NCBI GenBank assembly: GCA_016193065.1 | Contig: JACPSX010000094.1 | Coordinates: 1 to 46,969 of the forward strand | Reading direction: 5' to 3' | Source: Candidatus Tectimicrobiota bacterium | GTDB lineage: Bacteria; JACPSX01 | DNA length: 46,969 nt | Part shown: positions 15,171 through 22,139 of the stretch, in pieces | How positions within the stretch are numbered: position 1 is the first letter of the stretch | Layout of the letters: each line of letters starts with the position of its first letter | The notes under the pieces: model-generated | The model's database searches: none | What the model was told of the DNA's origin: nothing | What the model saw: the letters and a program-made list of their open reading frames with translations, nothing else | Program-made: the position numbers and the translations under genes

Positions 15171-15447
15171 GTTTCATCCGGCTGCGGCTGCGGAGGTGGA
15201 GACCGCCCGGCAATGGTATGCCGAGCGCAGTCCCTTGGCCGCGCGGGCTTTTCTTGCTGAGATGGATCTCTCTGTTGAACGGGTTCGGGGTGCACCGCAG
15301 CGATGGCCGCGTTATGTCAAAAGGACGCGTCGATATATGTTACCTCGGTTTCCCTTCAGTGTGATTTATCGGGTGCAAGGGCAGATGATCGAAGTGGTTG
15401 CGGTGGCTCATCAACGACGGAAACCTGGCTATTGGCAATCGCGTTGA
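15151..15447 (+). CDS. RelE/ParE-family toxin
   Basis: 98 residues with the ParE-toxin pattern: VRFHPAAAAEVETARQWYAERSPLAARAFLAEMD (two N-terminal helices), then RYVKRTRRYMLPRFPFSVIYRV and IEVVAVAHQRRKPGYW, where the terminal beta-strand and HQRRxPxYW motif are strongly conserved. ParE relatives poison gyrase and RelE relatives cleave mRNA; the HxxRxPxYW ending fits the ParE-like group, but the target is not proven. It overlaps the antitoxin gene by 20 bases. Confidence 0.87.
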   Translation: MPPIKVRFHPAAAAEVETARQWYAERSPLAARAFLAEMDLSVERVRGAPQRWPRYVKRTRRYMLPRFPFSVIYRVQGQMIEVVAVAHQRRKPGYWQSR

Positions 15448-15465
15448 ATTGAATGAACTCAGGTC

Positions 15466-15519
15466 GTCGGCACCGTCCGGGGCATTGCCGGCACCAAACC
15501 GATGTGAATGGGGCTGCCC
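15466..15519 (+). repeat. 54-bp direct repeat, copy 2
   Basis: Exact copy of 14606-14659, here without the rest of the methyltransferase gene. It begins 19 bases after the toxin stop and ends some 115 bases before the BrnTA promoter. Confidence 0.9.
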
Positions 15520-15633
15520 AAAAATTCGCCGGGTCGGATGTGGCTGTCCTCCCACCCTGCCGCCATTTTTCTTGACGCTCGCACCATTCCGGGTTGCGGC
15601 CTTGGCATCCTCCCACCGCACTGCACAATTTTC

Positions 15634-15662
15634 TTGAATGTATGCACAGGTATGCATATACT
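15634..15662 (+). promoter_or_regulatory. BrnTA promoter with direct repeats in the spacer; start appears leaderless
   Basis: TTGAAT (15634-15639), exactly 17 bases, then TATACT (15657-15662). The spacer holds two TATGCA direct repeats ten bases apart (15641 and 15651), a plausible BrnA operator. The brnT ATG is at 15669, seven bases after the -10, so transcription would start at or next to the initiation codon; no ribosome site is seen. Confidence 0.65.
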
Positions 15663-15668
15663 TGACTT

Positions 15669-15932
15669 ATGGGATTCGAATGGGACATCCGGAAGGCTGC
15701 CTCGAATCTGAGAAAACACGGTGTAGATTTCGCAGATGCAGCGGCAGCGTTCAGCGACGAGTCGGCTGTCACCATTCCGGACGAGTACCCGGAAGAGGAA
15801 CACTTCGTCACTATGGGGATGGACGCCTTGGGTCGACTTCTTGTTGTGACCTATACCTGGCGTGAAGACCGCATACGGATCATCTCTGCCCGGAGAGCCA
15901 CCCCAAGAGAGCGCAAGCAATATGAGGACTAG
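15669..15932 (+). CDS. brnT: BrnT-family ribonuclease toxin
   Basis: 87 residues matching BrnT throughout: FEWDIRKAASNLRKHGVDFADAAAAF, then a short acidic stretch, HFVTMGMDALGRLLVVTYTWRED and RIRIISARRATPRERKQYE. In the characterised Brucella toxin the RelE-like fold uses conserved basic residues in the C-terminal IISARRAT segment to cut RNA, and that segment is intact. The family starts exactly at MGFEWD, fixing the ATG despite the missing ribosome site. Its stop is three bases before the antitoxin start; toxin first is the usual order for this module. Confidence 0.9.
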   Translation: MGFEWDIRKAASNLRKHGVDFADAAAAFSDESAVTIPDEYPEEEHFVTMGMDALGRLLVVTYTWREDRIRIISARRATPRERKQYED

Positions 15933-15935
15933 CCC

Positions 15936-16205
15936 ATGAAGAAGGAATACGATTTCAGCAAGGGAAAGAGAGGCCCGGTCATTAAAGTTCCTCCTGGAAA
16001 GACGCGGATCACGATCCGGATTGATGAGGATATTCTCGAGTGGTTCCGGGAGCAGGTCCATGCTGCCGGTGGGGGCAACTATCAGACCTTGATCAACAGG
16101 GCACTGCGGGATTACATGACGACGCGGAGTGAGGCTCTGGAGGAAACTCTGAGAAGGGTGATACGGGAAGAGGTGCCGAGGTACGGCAAGAAAGCTAGTC
16201 GATAG
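15936..16205 (+). CDS. brnA: BrnA-family antitoxin
   Basis: 89 residues. The middle, KTRITIRIDEDILEWFREQVHAAGGGNYQTLINRALRDYM, is the ribbon-helix-helix DNA-binding domain of BrnA (TRITIR strand, then two helices). The C-terminal tail rich in E and R (EETLRRVIREEVPR) is longer than in many relatives. BrnA neutralises BrnT and represses its own operon; the TATGCA repeats in the promoter spacer are the likely target. Confidence 0.88.
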   Translation: MKKEYDFSKGKRGPVIKVPPGKTRITIRIDEDILEWFREQVHAAGGGNYQTLINRALRDYMTTRSEALEETLRRVIREEVPRYGKKASR

Positions 16206-16215
16206 TAGCCGGCCG

Positions 16216-16395
16216 CTATGCAGCCGGAAGGGGCCGAAGGTCTGATTTCTTGAGAGGGGGGAGGCCGAGTTCTCGAAGAACACGGTTGAATGCGGCGATG
16301 GTTAGCTTGCTTGGTGCTGTAATCTCAATGCCGATGGGCTTCCCGCTCCGGCTGAATTCAATCACTGGGGGGCAACGCCCCGGGTTCTGAAACTT
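16216..16395 (-). pseudogene. DUF2283-like protein, 3' remnant
   Basis: The open frame gives PPVIEFSRSGKPIGIEITAP, SKLTIAAFNRVLRELGLPPL and KKSDLRPLPAA before a TAG. That matches the second half of DUF2283-type small proteins (VIEF..G.PIGIEI..P..LT...N..L...GLPPL). The first half is missing; a stop lies just upstream and no credible start is seen (GTG at the second VIEF residue is the only one). It overlaps the end of the DUF2281-like gene on the same strand in another frame. Reads as a decayed neighbour in a TA-rich zone. Confidence 0.6.
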
Positions 16396-16639
16396 TTATG
16401 CCCGGGTCGCGGAACCATTCACTCAAATTCACCTTTTCGCAACCTTCCTCGATCGCTTGCATCATTGTCCGCAAATCATCCGCGTCGATGGCTCCTGCGA
16501 AGGGCAGAAGCTCCTTGCCAGGTTTGCCAGGGGGGAGTGGTGTTGTGAGGCTGCGGGCAAAATCCAAAACTTGCTTTTGTTGCTCGGAAGCCAGCCTGTC
16601 AAGCTGATCGAGAATCTCTTTCTTAAGCAATGGATTCAT
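16358..16639 (-). CDS. DUF2281-like/VapB-type small protein (putative antitoxin)
   Basis: 93 residues. The first 32, NPLLKKEILDQLDRLASEQQ then KQVLDFARSLTTP, have the pattern of DUF2281 proteins, small antitoxin-like partners of PIN or other toxins. KELLPFAGAIDADDLRTMMQAIEEGCEKVNLSEW then follows, as in several relatives. The first bases overlap (ATGA) the end of a frame reading KPANFIAGPNEQLGQEK, perhaps the tail of a lost partner gene. No toxin is next to it, so it may be an orphan. Confidence in the family is moderate. Confidence 0.55.
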   Translation of the reverse strand: MNPLLKKEILDQLDRLASEQQKQVLDFARSLTTPLPPGKPGKELLPFAGAIDADDLRTMMQAIEEGCEKVNLSEWFRDPGIKVSEPGALPPSD

Positions 16640-16800
16640 TGCACGATCTCCCTGGCAAGTTTTTCCTGGCCCAATTGCTCGTTGGGTCCGGCTATGAAAT
16701 TCGCTGGTTTGCCAGTACAGCTGAGCTAAATGTTACACTAATCGGGGGTGGATATCCACCCGGCGCGTGCCCAGGGTACGGTCTCGACCCCACAGTTCGG

Positions 16801-16984
16801 TTATCCCAGGGTCTCCAGGAGCTTGCCGTAGCCGGTGATCTTCTCGGGGATGCCTAGGGTCTTCAGACCCCACCAGGCCATGGACTGGATGCTGGCGGCG
16901 CAGGCGCCCGTGTCCTCCTTGATGGCCCGCAGGTTTTCCCAACACGGCCCAGCGCCCGCAGGGGAGGTAGATTCCCTGAAACAT
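16801..16984 (-). pseudogene. Frameshifted 3' fragment of an Asp/Glu racemase-family gene
   Basis: The fragment encodes FQGIYLPCGRWAVLG, then after a +1 shift (an extra T in the TTTTCCC run near 16,940) ENLRAIKEDTGACAASIQSM and AWWGLKTLGIPEKITGYGKLLETLG followed by TAA. It parallels the last 60 codons of the intact gene at 17559-18287, with many substitutions and one missing codon, so it is an old partial copy rather than a fresh duplication. It lies on the same strand, about 600 bases beyond the intact gene's stop, with the HTH/VapC remnant between. Confidence 0.85.
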
Positions 16985-17069
16985 CTGAAAAACTCGGAGA
17001 AACCCATAATCAGTCTTGATTTCGCGATCTTCCTGGAATAGATTTCAAACAATGAGGGAGGTTGCACCC

Positions 17070-17462
17070 ATGGGGAAGGTTCTATCGGTAGAAGAAGTGG
17101 CCGAGTACCTGGGGCTGGCGAAGGACACGGTTTACCGCAAGACAAAAGCGGGTGAAATTCCCGGGGTGAGGATTGGAGGGAGCTGGCGATTTCCCCAAGA
17201 CGTGATTGATGAGTGGTTGCGGGCAAAGGCGGCTGGAACGGAGGGGGCGAACAGAGCCAAGCTGCAATCCGACAGGAAGAGGCAAGGAGCAGGAGGTCAG
17301 GGGGCGGAAAAGCTTCCTTCCGAGGAGCTCAGCCGTCGCCGCAGACTGCTCAAAAGGATCGCAAAAACGCGGGAAGCGTTTACGCAGCTTCCAATTACTG
17401 CCCAGGAGGCCTATAGAGCATCTCGCCGGGAGCTTGAGCGGAGATCCGCGAGGTGGAAATAG
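17070..17462 (+). CDS. Excisionase-type helix-turn-helix protein (probable antitoxin)
   Basis: 130 residues from ATG 17070 (GGGAGG eight bases upstream; ATG 17052 is the alternative). Residues 3-50 are an HTH_17/excisionase domain: VLSVEEVAEYLGLAKDTVYR, KTKAGEIPGVRIGGSWRF, PQDVIDEWLR. The tail is basic and disordered, then RRRRLLKRIAKTREAFTQLP with a helical end. Such proteins can be antitoxins or DNA-binding adaptors. The last ten bases overlap the start of a truncated PIN-domain frame, which supports an antitoxin role and suggests its toxin has been lost. Confidence 0.7.
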   Translation: MGKVLSVEEVAEYLGLAKDTVYRKTKAGEIPGVRIGGSWRFPQDVIDEWLRAKAAGTEGANRAKLQSDRKRQGAGGQGAEKLPSEELSRRRRLLKRIAKTREAFTQLPITAQEAYRASRRELERRSARWK

Positions 17463-17548
17463 TCGGGTCTCGGCTTGTTGTTGATGCGAGCGTTTGCCTC
17501 AAGTGGTATCTTCTCCTCAGTAGACCAGGCGCAGATCGACTCCTCTGA
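17453..17548 (+). pseudogene. VapC (PIN-domain toxin) N-terminal stub
   Basis: A GTG-started frame of 31 codons gives VEIVGSRLVVDASVCLKWYL then LLSRPGADRLL and TGA. VVDASVxxKW is the first catalytic-acid strand of PIN-domain toxins (D of VVD). The remaining ~100 residues are missing: only ten bases separate its stop from the end of the racemase-family gene on the other strand. The start overlaps the HTH gene by ten bases in normal antitoxin-toxin fashion. Confidence 0.75.
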
Positions 17549-17558
17549 GCACTTATGC

Positions 17559-18287
17559 TCAGGACCCCAGGGTCTCAAGCAGCTTCCCGTAGCCCGTGAT
17601 CTTCTCGCGGATCCCCAGGGTCTTTAGACCCCACCAGGCCATAGATTGGATGCTGGAGATGGCGCAGGCGCCGGTGTCTTCCTCGATGGCCTTCAAGTTT
17701 CCCACCACGGCCCAGCGGCCGCAGGGGAGGTAGATCCCCTCAATACCGGGCGCGGCGCGGAATGCCTCCAGCGCGAGCTTGTAGGAGGCGTGGAAGGGGA
17801 TGCGGGTGAGGTCCACGTTCTTCACGACCCCGAGGCTTTTCACGACCGGCACCTCGAAACCGTTGCCCTCCAGGAATTTCTTCGTGACCAGGTTGCGCTC
17901 CTCGGTGTAGGGGCTGGCGATAGCGATGCGCTTGGCCCCCACGGCGCGCAGCCCGTCCATGGCGGTCGTGATGGAGGTGCTGGCGGGCTTCCCGGTGAGC
18001 TCGCGGATCTCGGCGATGATCTTCTGGTCGCCGCCTACTCCCTTCATGGTGATGATGGGGTCGCCCCCCGAGATGATCACGCCCGCGTCCTCTTCGGCGA
18101 GTTTCTTGGCGCCCTCGATCATGATGCCCGCGGCTCTCTCGAACTCGGAGGCCACCAGTTGCTGCACGTTGAGGGTTAGGGTCACGGTGATGACCCCCTT
18201 GGGCAAGATCTGGTCGAACTCATAGGCACCCGTGTCGTAGATGGCGGGGCACACGTGACCGATTTTTCCGCGCCAGCCGTAGTACAT
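17559..18287 (-). CDS. Asp/Glu racemase superfamily protein (arylmalonate decarboxylase/maleate isomerase type)
   Basis: 242 residues, full length for the AMDase/maleate isomerase branch: GWRGKIGHVCPAIYDTGAYEF at the start, the mid segment GVIISGGDPIITMKG, ALEAFRAAPGIEGIYLPCGRWAV, and TGACAISSIQSMAWWGLKTLG. Racemases and maleate isomerase use two active-site cysteines. Here the site normally holding the first has GGDP, while the second is kept in YLPCGRW. One cysteine is the arrangement of arylmalonate decarboxylase, so a decarboxylase-like activity is possible but untested. AAGGAGG precedes the ATG. A decayed partial copy lies at 16801-16984. Confidence 0.8.
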   Translation of the reverse strand: MYYGWRGKIGHVCPAIYDTGAYEFDQILPKGVITVTLTLNVQQLVASEFERAAGIMIEGAKKLAEEDAGVIISGGDPIITMKGVGGDQKIIAEIRELTGKPASTSITTAMDGLRAVGAKRIAIASPYTEERNLVTKKFLEGNGFEVPVVKSLGVVKNVDLTRIPFHASYKLALEAFRAAPGIEGIYLPCGRWAVVGNLKAIEEDTGACAISSIQSMAWWGLKTLGIREKITGYGKLLETLGS

Positions 18288-18343
18288 GAAGATCCTCCTT
18301 TTCGTAAGTTGAAGATGGGCTGTTCACCCCCACCCTTGCCCTT

Positions 18344-18762
18344 CCCCTTCAAGGGCATAAGCGCTAACTTAGAGTTTCTTCCCTATCATTCCCCCTTTTT
18401 CAAAGGGGGGTGAGGGGGGATTTCTGCGCTAAATACTCATCACGACACGTGTCTTTTGTAACCTGATCGCTTTGTACATGCTGAGACCCATCCACTTCGA
18501 CCACCCATTTTGCCCCTGGCGCGTATAAATCCACAAGGTATTCACCGCTTGGTTTCTGCCGATAAAACTGGATGCCTGGAAGCTGTTTATTTCGCCAACG
18601 TGACCACAGAGCGCTTTCGCTGTCTGTCAAATTCTTGCGCACCTCCCGCGCTTTATCTTTGAGGTTCGAATTGTACCTCAACATCTCTCGATCCTCTCAA
18701 AATCCCCCCTGCCCCCCCTTTTTCAAAGGGGAGTTATGTTAGCGCTTATGCCCTTCAAGGGG
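18344..18762. mobile_element. 419-bp element with 25-bp terminal inverted repeats carrying a DUF559 gene
   Basis: CCCCTTCAAGGGCATAAGCG plus CTAAC at 18344-18368 is mirrored by GTTAGCGCTTATGCCCTTCA plus AGGGG at 18738-18762; the arms differ at one base of 25. Inner inverted C-tract/TTTTTCAAAGGGG blocks sit on both sides of the DUF559 gene (about 18390-18420 and 18703-18731). No transposase is encoded. It interrupts a REP-like segment: CACCCTTGCCC on the left also occurs at 18954 on. Confidence 0.65.
18400..18684 (-). CDS. DUF559 (Vsr-like endonuclease fold) protein, C-terminally truncated
   Basis: 94 residues. The DUF559 core is present: REVRKNLTDSESALWSRWRN, KQLPGIQFYRQKPSGEYLVDLY, and the metal-binding strand KWVVEVDGSQH (D and ExD typical of restriction-like nucleases). 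Family members then end with a G-x-x-V-L-R-F-x-N strand and helix of about 30 residues. Here the frame instead runs from CRDEYLAQK into SPLTPL, encoded by the inner inverted repeat, so the C-terminus has been cut away. Activity is doubtful. It lies inside the element bounded by 25-bp inverted repeats. Confidence 0.75.
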   Translation of the reverse strand: MLRYNSNLKDKAREVRKNLTDSESALWSRWRNKQLPGIQFYRQKPSGEYLVDLYAPGAKWVVEVDGSQHVQSDQVTKDTCRDEYLAQKSPLTPL

Positions 18763-19037
18763 GAGGGATTTTTAATTTTCCTTTTCTCCGCGCAGCGGGA
18801 GGGATACGAATTGTTCCCTCCTCTGTCCAGGGAGAGGGGTTTTAAGTTTCCATCCAGCAATGTGCTGAATGAATCCGTTCGTGGTTCGACAAGATCACCA
18901 CGAACGGAAGATGGTCCATAGGTTCACGTCTTTGACGATGTGGTGTTCACCCCCACCCTTGCCCTCCCCGCACCCAGAGGGTACCCGGGGGGAGGGGTTT
19001 AAGTTTTCTTTTTCCCTCCGCAAGGGGAAGGGATTCT
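18763..19037. repeat. Repeat-filled gap
   Basis: No gene. It holds a perfect 11-bp inverted repeat, CCGTTCGTGGT (18875-18885) and ACCACGAACGG (18897-18907), around TCGACAAGATC. It also holds a copy of the GGGTACCC family (18968-18994, identical over 27 bases to 10372-10398) and short purine/pyrimidine tracts. It lies just past the 3' end of the next binding-protein gene. Confidence 0.7.
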
Positions 19038-20045
19038 TCAGTTGTAGAGACTTTGGATATAGCCGCTGTCTTCCAGTTCCTTCACAAACTTGGGTTCGAT
19101 GAAGCGGGCGGGGTCCGCCTGCCGCGCCTTGGGGTCGCGCTCTCCCAGGTTCTCCAAGATGGGGCGGATCGCCGCCACGCTGGGGACAGGTACCCGAGGC
19201 ACGTACTTCTGCGCGTACACCTCGTAGGCGTACTGGGCCTGCTCCGTGTCCGTAAGCCGGGCGTATTTCTTGATCACCTCGACGCTGAACGGGCGGTTGC
19301 GCTTGAAGGTGGCGATCCCTTCCACGTGAGCCTTGATGAATCTGCGCACGGCTTCGGCCTGCTTTTCCACGTAAGAGCGGGAGGCCGCCACCCCGTTGTA
19401 GCAGAACTCGAGCCCCGTGTCTCCCAGGTCGATGAGCTCCGTGAGACCCAGCTTGCGGGCCTGGTAGGCCTGCAGGTCCGTGACGATGCCGCTCTCGATG
19501 CTCCCCTTGGCGAGGGCCGCGAAGGTTTCCGGCGTGCCCCCGAGCTGGAGGAGCGAGACGTCCCGCTCGGGCTTGAGCCCCCACTTTTCCAGAATGAAGC
19601 GGGCAGCAAAGTCGGCCAGGGAGCCGAAGCGAGTGATGCCCATTCGTTTCCCTTTCAGCCCTTCGGGTCCCTTGATCTGAGCAGAGGCGACCACGCGGAA
19701 GGCGAGGGCGTTCACGGTGCAGGTGAGCATGACCTGATCGGCGCCGGCCAGGGTGGCCTGGACCACCGACGGCCCGCCCGTGATGGCCAGGTCCAGATCC
19801 CCCGAGATCATGGCCTGGGCCACCGTGGTGCCGCTGCGGATAAAGATCAGTTGCCCATTGAGTCCGTTCGTCTCGAAGTGCCCGGCTTCCTTGGCGACCC
19901 AGAAGGCGGATTGGGGTCCTCCGGCGGCGCTGTAGGCTACCTTGAGCGGACGCAACGACTGGGCGCGCGCGTCGGAGGCGAAAAGAGCGAACAGAACCGT
20001 GAGGAATAGGAGACATGCCGCTCCCGTGCGCCTTCGTCCGTTCAT
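19038..20045 (-). CDS. NMT1/SsuA-type ABC substrate-binding protein
   Basis: 335 residues. A signal peptide (MNGRRR, hydrophobic core LLFLTVLFALFASDARA) is followed by a type 2 periplasmic-binding fold: LKVAYSAAGGPQSAFWVAKE, SGDLDLAITGGPSVVQATLAGAD, LKGKRMGITRFGSLADFAARF and a C-terminal helix pair ending SGYIQSLYN. The family supplies small organics to an inner-membrane transporter, but no permease or ATPase is adjacent. Its ATG overlaps the stop of the truncated paralogue upstream by four bases, so the two may be co-translated. The ligand is not predictable from sequence. Confidence 0.85.
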   Translation of the reverse strand: MNGRRRTGAACLLFLTVLFALFASDARAQSLRPLKVAYSAAGGPQSAFWVAKEAGHFETNGLNGQLIFIRSGTTVAQAMISGDLDLAITGGPSVVQATLAGADQVMLTCTVNALAFRVVASAQIKGPEGLKGKRMGITRFGSLADFAARFILEKWGLKPERDVSLLQLGGTPETFAALAKGSIESGIVTDLQAYQARKLGLTELIDLGDTGLEFCYNGVAASRSYVEKQAEAVRRFIKAHVEGIATFKRNRPFSVEVIKKYARLTDTEQAQYAYEVYAQKYVPRVPVPSVAAIRPILENLGERDPKARQADPARFIEPKFVKELEDSGYIQSLYN

Positions 20046-20587
20046 GGCTTTCCTCCCGTCACCTCGTCAAGGTATTTCAGGAACACGAAGTCTTCAGGCT
20101 TCGAGCCGGACGCTTTGGGACTCTTTTTAGCGATGGAATCCAGGACCAGTTTAATGCCGGCCATGGAAGGGTAGGGCTTGGGGGTCTGGAACTTGCCGGT
20201 GAACTCCCGGTAGGTTTCTTCCAGCATCTCGGGGTCATCGAGCTTCATGTATTTGGCCAGAGCGCGGAGGGCTGCTTCCCGGTTGCTCCGGTACAGCGCA
20301 TAGCCTTCCGCGTACGCTTTCAGAAAGCGCTTGCTCACCTCCGGCTCCCGCTCCAGGAAACCCCGCGTTGAAGCAAGGAGGTCCACCTGCAGGCCCTGCT
20401 TTTCAAAAAGCTTTTCCTGCTTGGTCAACCAAAGTGGAGCCGTTGTGCCGCTCACTCCTCCGTAGGCGACCAGAAACTTCCGGGTCTGGGAGTATGTGTC
20501 CTGAGAGGAGAAGACCGAGAACAGGAGAAGTGCGGCCAGAACAAACACTCTGCAAGAAAATCCATGAGACTGCTGGGTATGCTTCAT
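20042..20587 (-). pseudogene. NMT1-type substrate-binding protein with large internal in-frame deletion
   Basis: 181 residues instead of about 330. The N-terminus is intact: signal peptide (VFVLAALLLFSVFSSQDTYS) and first strand-helix RKFLVAYGGVSGTTAPLWLT then KQEKLFEKQGLQVDLLAS. It then jumps directly to the last third of the family, TRGFLEREPEVSKRFLKAYA, EGYALYRSNREAALRALAKYM and DDPEMLEETYREF. Roughly 150 residues, including most of the ligand cleft and the hinge, are absent, yet the frame is preserved. It may still be secreted but should not bind ligand normally. It overlaps the intact paralogue start by four bases. Confidence 0.75.
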
Positions 20588-20603
20588 TTCCTTTCCCCTC
20601 CTA

Positions 20604-22022
20604 TCACGACGGTGTTGTGCCAGTGGGGCTCGCAGCGATCGTGCTCAAGATTTCGAAGATCCCGCTCAGGCTTTCTCCCTGAGCCAGGCCAAGAGCCTTG
20701 TTCAGCAAGTGGCTTACCTGAGATGGAGGAAGCACACGGCTGGCCATTGAGTGGAATTTTTCCTCCAGTTCTTGCCTTCTCATGGGAGCGTCCGGATCCC
20801 CTTTGGGTGCATCCACACGGTGGGTTAATTCGATTCCCCCCTTCAAGTGGACGGTGACCTGAGTAGGCCGGAACTTGGGGTAGAGCGGGTCCAGTGAAGG
20901 ATCCCCCAGGAGCCGGACTTTGCGGACCAGGTCGTGCACGGCGGGATCTGCAATGCGAGAAGACGTGAGCTGCTCCAAGCCCAGCTTTCCGTCCATAAGG
21001 GTCACGGCCATAAGGAAGGGCAGGCTGAACTGGCATTCAATCGGGTTGCTGGCCGGAGAGGTCTCCAGATGACCGACAAAAGCAGCCGCCCGGGTGGTGG
21101 TTCTCACCTCCACCGCTTCGATCTCCGCGGCGTTGAGCTTGTGGCGGCGGGAAATTTCCAGAAGCGCGTCAATAGCCCCGTGAGCGTGACGGCAAACCGG
21201 GTAGGGTTTGTAGTAGACCTGGCTCGTCGTGTATTCCTCTCCCAAACCGAGGGTTACCAGCGAGAGGTCCGCTTCTCCTCCCAGGAAGCAAAAACCCGGG
21301 TCGTCGGATCCTGTGCCCTCGAGAATTGCGGGGCTGCCTCCAAATCCTCTGCCCGTAAGCAAGGCCGCTTCAACTCCTGCCCGGGCGCCATAGCCCGCGT
21401 GCAGGGGTTTGCCCGGGTGTCCTCCCCAGAGATTTGTTTTGTGTGAAAGGGGGGCCAGAAGCGCCGCCAGCCCCAGGGCTTGCGCCGTTTGTTCGGGATT
21501 GAAGCCCAGGATCTTGGCGCAAGCCGCGGCGGCTCCGAGAGCGCCCGCGGTCCCCGTGGCCAGGCAAGGATCGAGCTGACCGGGTCGGTACATGGCCCGG
21601 GCCACGCGGTTCGCAACTTCGTAGCCCACGAGGACCGCGGTGAGGAAGAGATCGCCCGTGCTGCCGGCATCTCTTGCTACCGCCAGGGCCGCGGGGATCA
21701 CGGTGCAGGAGGCGTGGATTCCGCCCGCCGAGTAACCGTCGGCAAACTCCCACAGATCCGCCATGGTGCCGTGAATGAGGGCGAAGAGAGGTGGCGGAGA
21801 CGAAGCAAAGGGAGCCGGGAGAGGCTGCCGGTTCTCCTGATACGTTTCGCTCAGAACCCGCAGGACCTTTTCTCCCTCAGGGGTCCCGACGGCTCCCAGG
21901 ACGATTCCCAGGGTATCGGCCCAGCACCAGGTAATCTTTTCCCGGATGGTCGCAGGAACGTGAGCCCACTGAAGGCCGGCACAGAACTCCGCAAGTTTTT
22001 GGGTGCAAGAATCCATTTTCAT
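20604..22022 (-). CDS. MmgE/PrpD family protein
   Basis: 472 residues, full length for the family of 2-methylcitrate dehydratases and related enzymes, including iminodisuccinate epimerase and cis-aconitate decarboxylase. Signatures: DTLGIVLGAVGTPEGEKV, a GYSAGGIHASCTVIPAALAV helix, TGTAGALGAAAACAKILGFN, HKTNLWGGHPGKPLHAGYGA and YKPYPVCRHAHGAIDALLEI. The gene is upstream of the binding-protein pair on the same strand, a layout often seen for catabolic clusters with NMT1 proteins, and sits near the racemase-family gene, so an organic acid substrate is plausible. Which acid is not determined. Confidence 0.88.
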   Translation of the reverse strand: MKMDSCTQKLAEFCAGLQWAHVPATIREKITWCWADTLGIVLGAVGTPEGEKVLRVLSETYQENRQPLPAPFASSPPPLFALIHGTMADLWEFADGYSAGGIHASCTVIPAALAVARDAGSTGDLFLTAVLVGYEVANRVARAMYRPGQLDPCLATGTAGALGAAAACAKILGFNPEQTAQALGLAALLAPLSHKTNLWGGHPGKPLHAGYGARAGVEAALLTGRGFGGSPAILEGTGSDDPGFCFLGGEADLSLVTLGLGEEYTTSQVYYKPYPVCRHAHGAIDALLEISRRHKLNAAEIEAVEVRTTTRAAAFVGHLETSPASNPIECQFSLPFLMAVTLMDGKLGLEQLTSSRIADPAVHDLVRKVRLLGDPSLDPLYPKFRPTQVTVHLKGGIELTHRVDAPKGDPDAPMRRQELEEKFHSMASRVLPPSQVSHLLNKALGLAQGESLSGIFEILSTIAASPTGTTPS

Positions 22023-22139
22023 TATCGAACGTCACGTGATGGGAAAACGATGATGTTATTCCTCTTGTAACAAAACTACTGAAGGAAAGACAAGCAGTAT
22101 TTCCCTGCTCTTATGCCGGCCCAGCAGAAACGCTTCGCA

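Noticed and set aside
16640-16740. Short frame ending KPANFIAGPNEQLGQEK just ahead of the DUF2281-like gene
   Set aside because: Possibly the tail of a lost partner, but a stop lies close upstream and I recognise no family.
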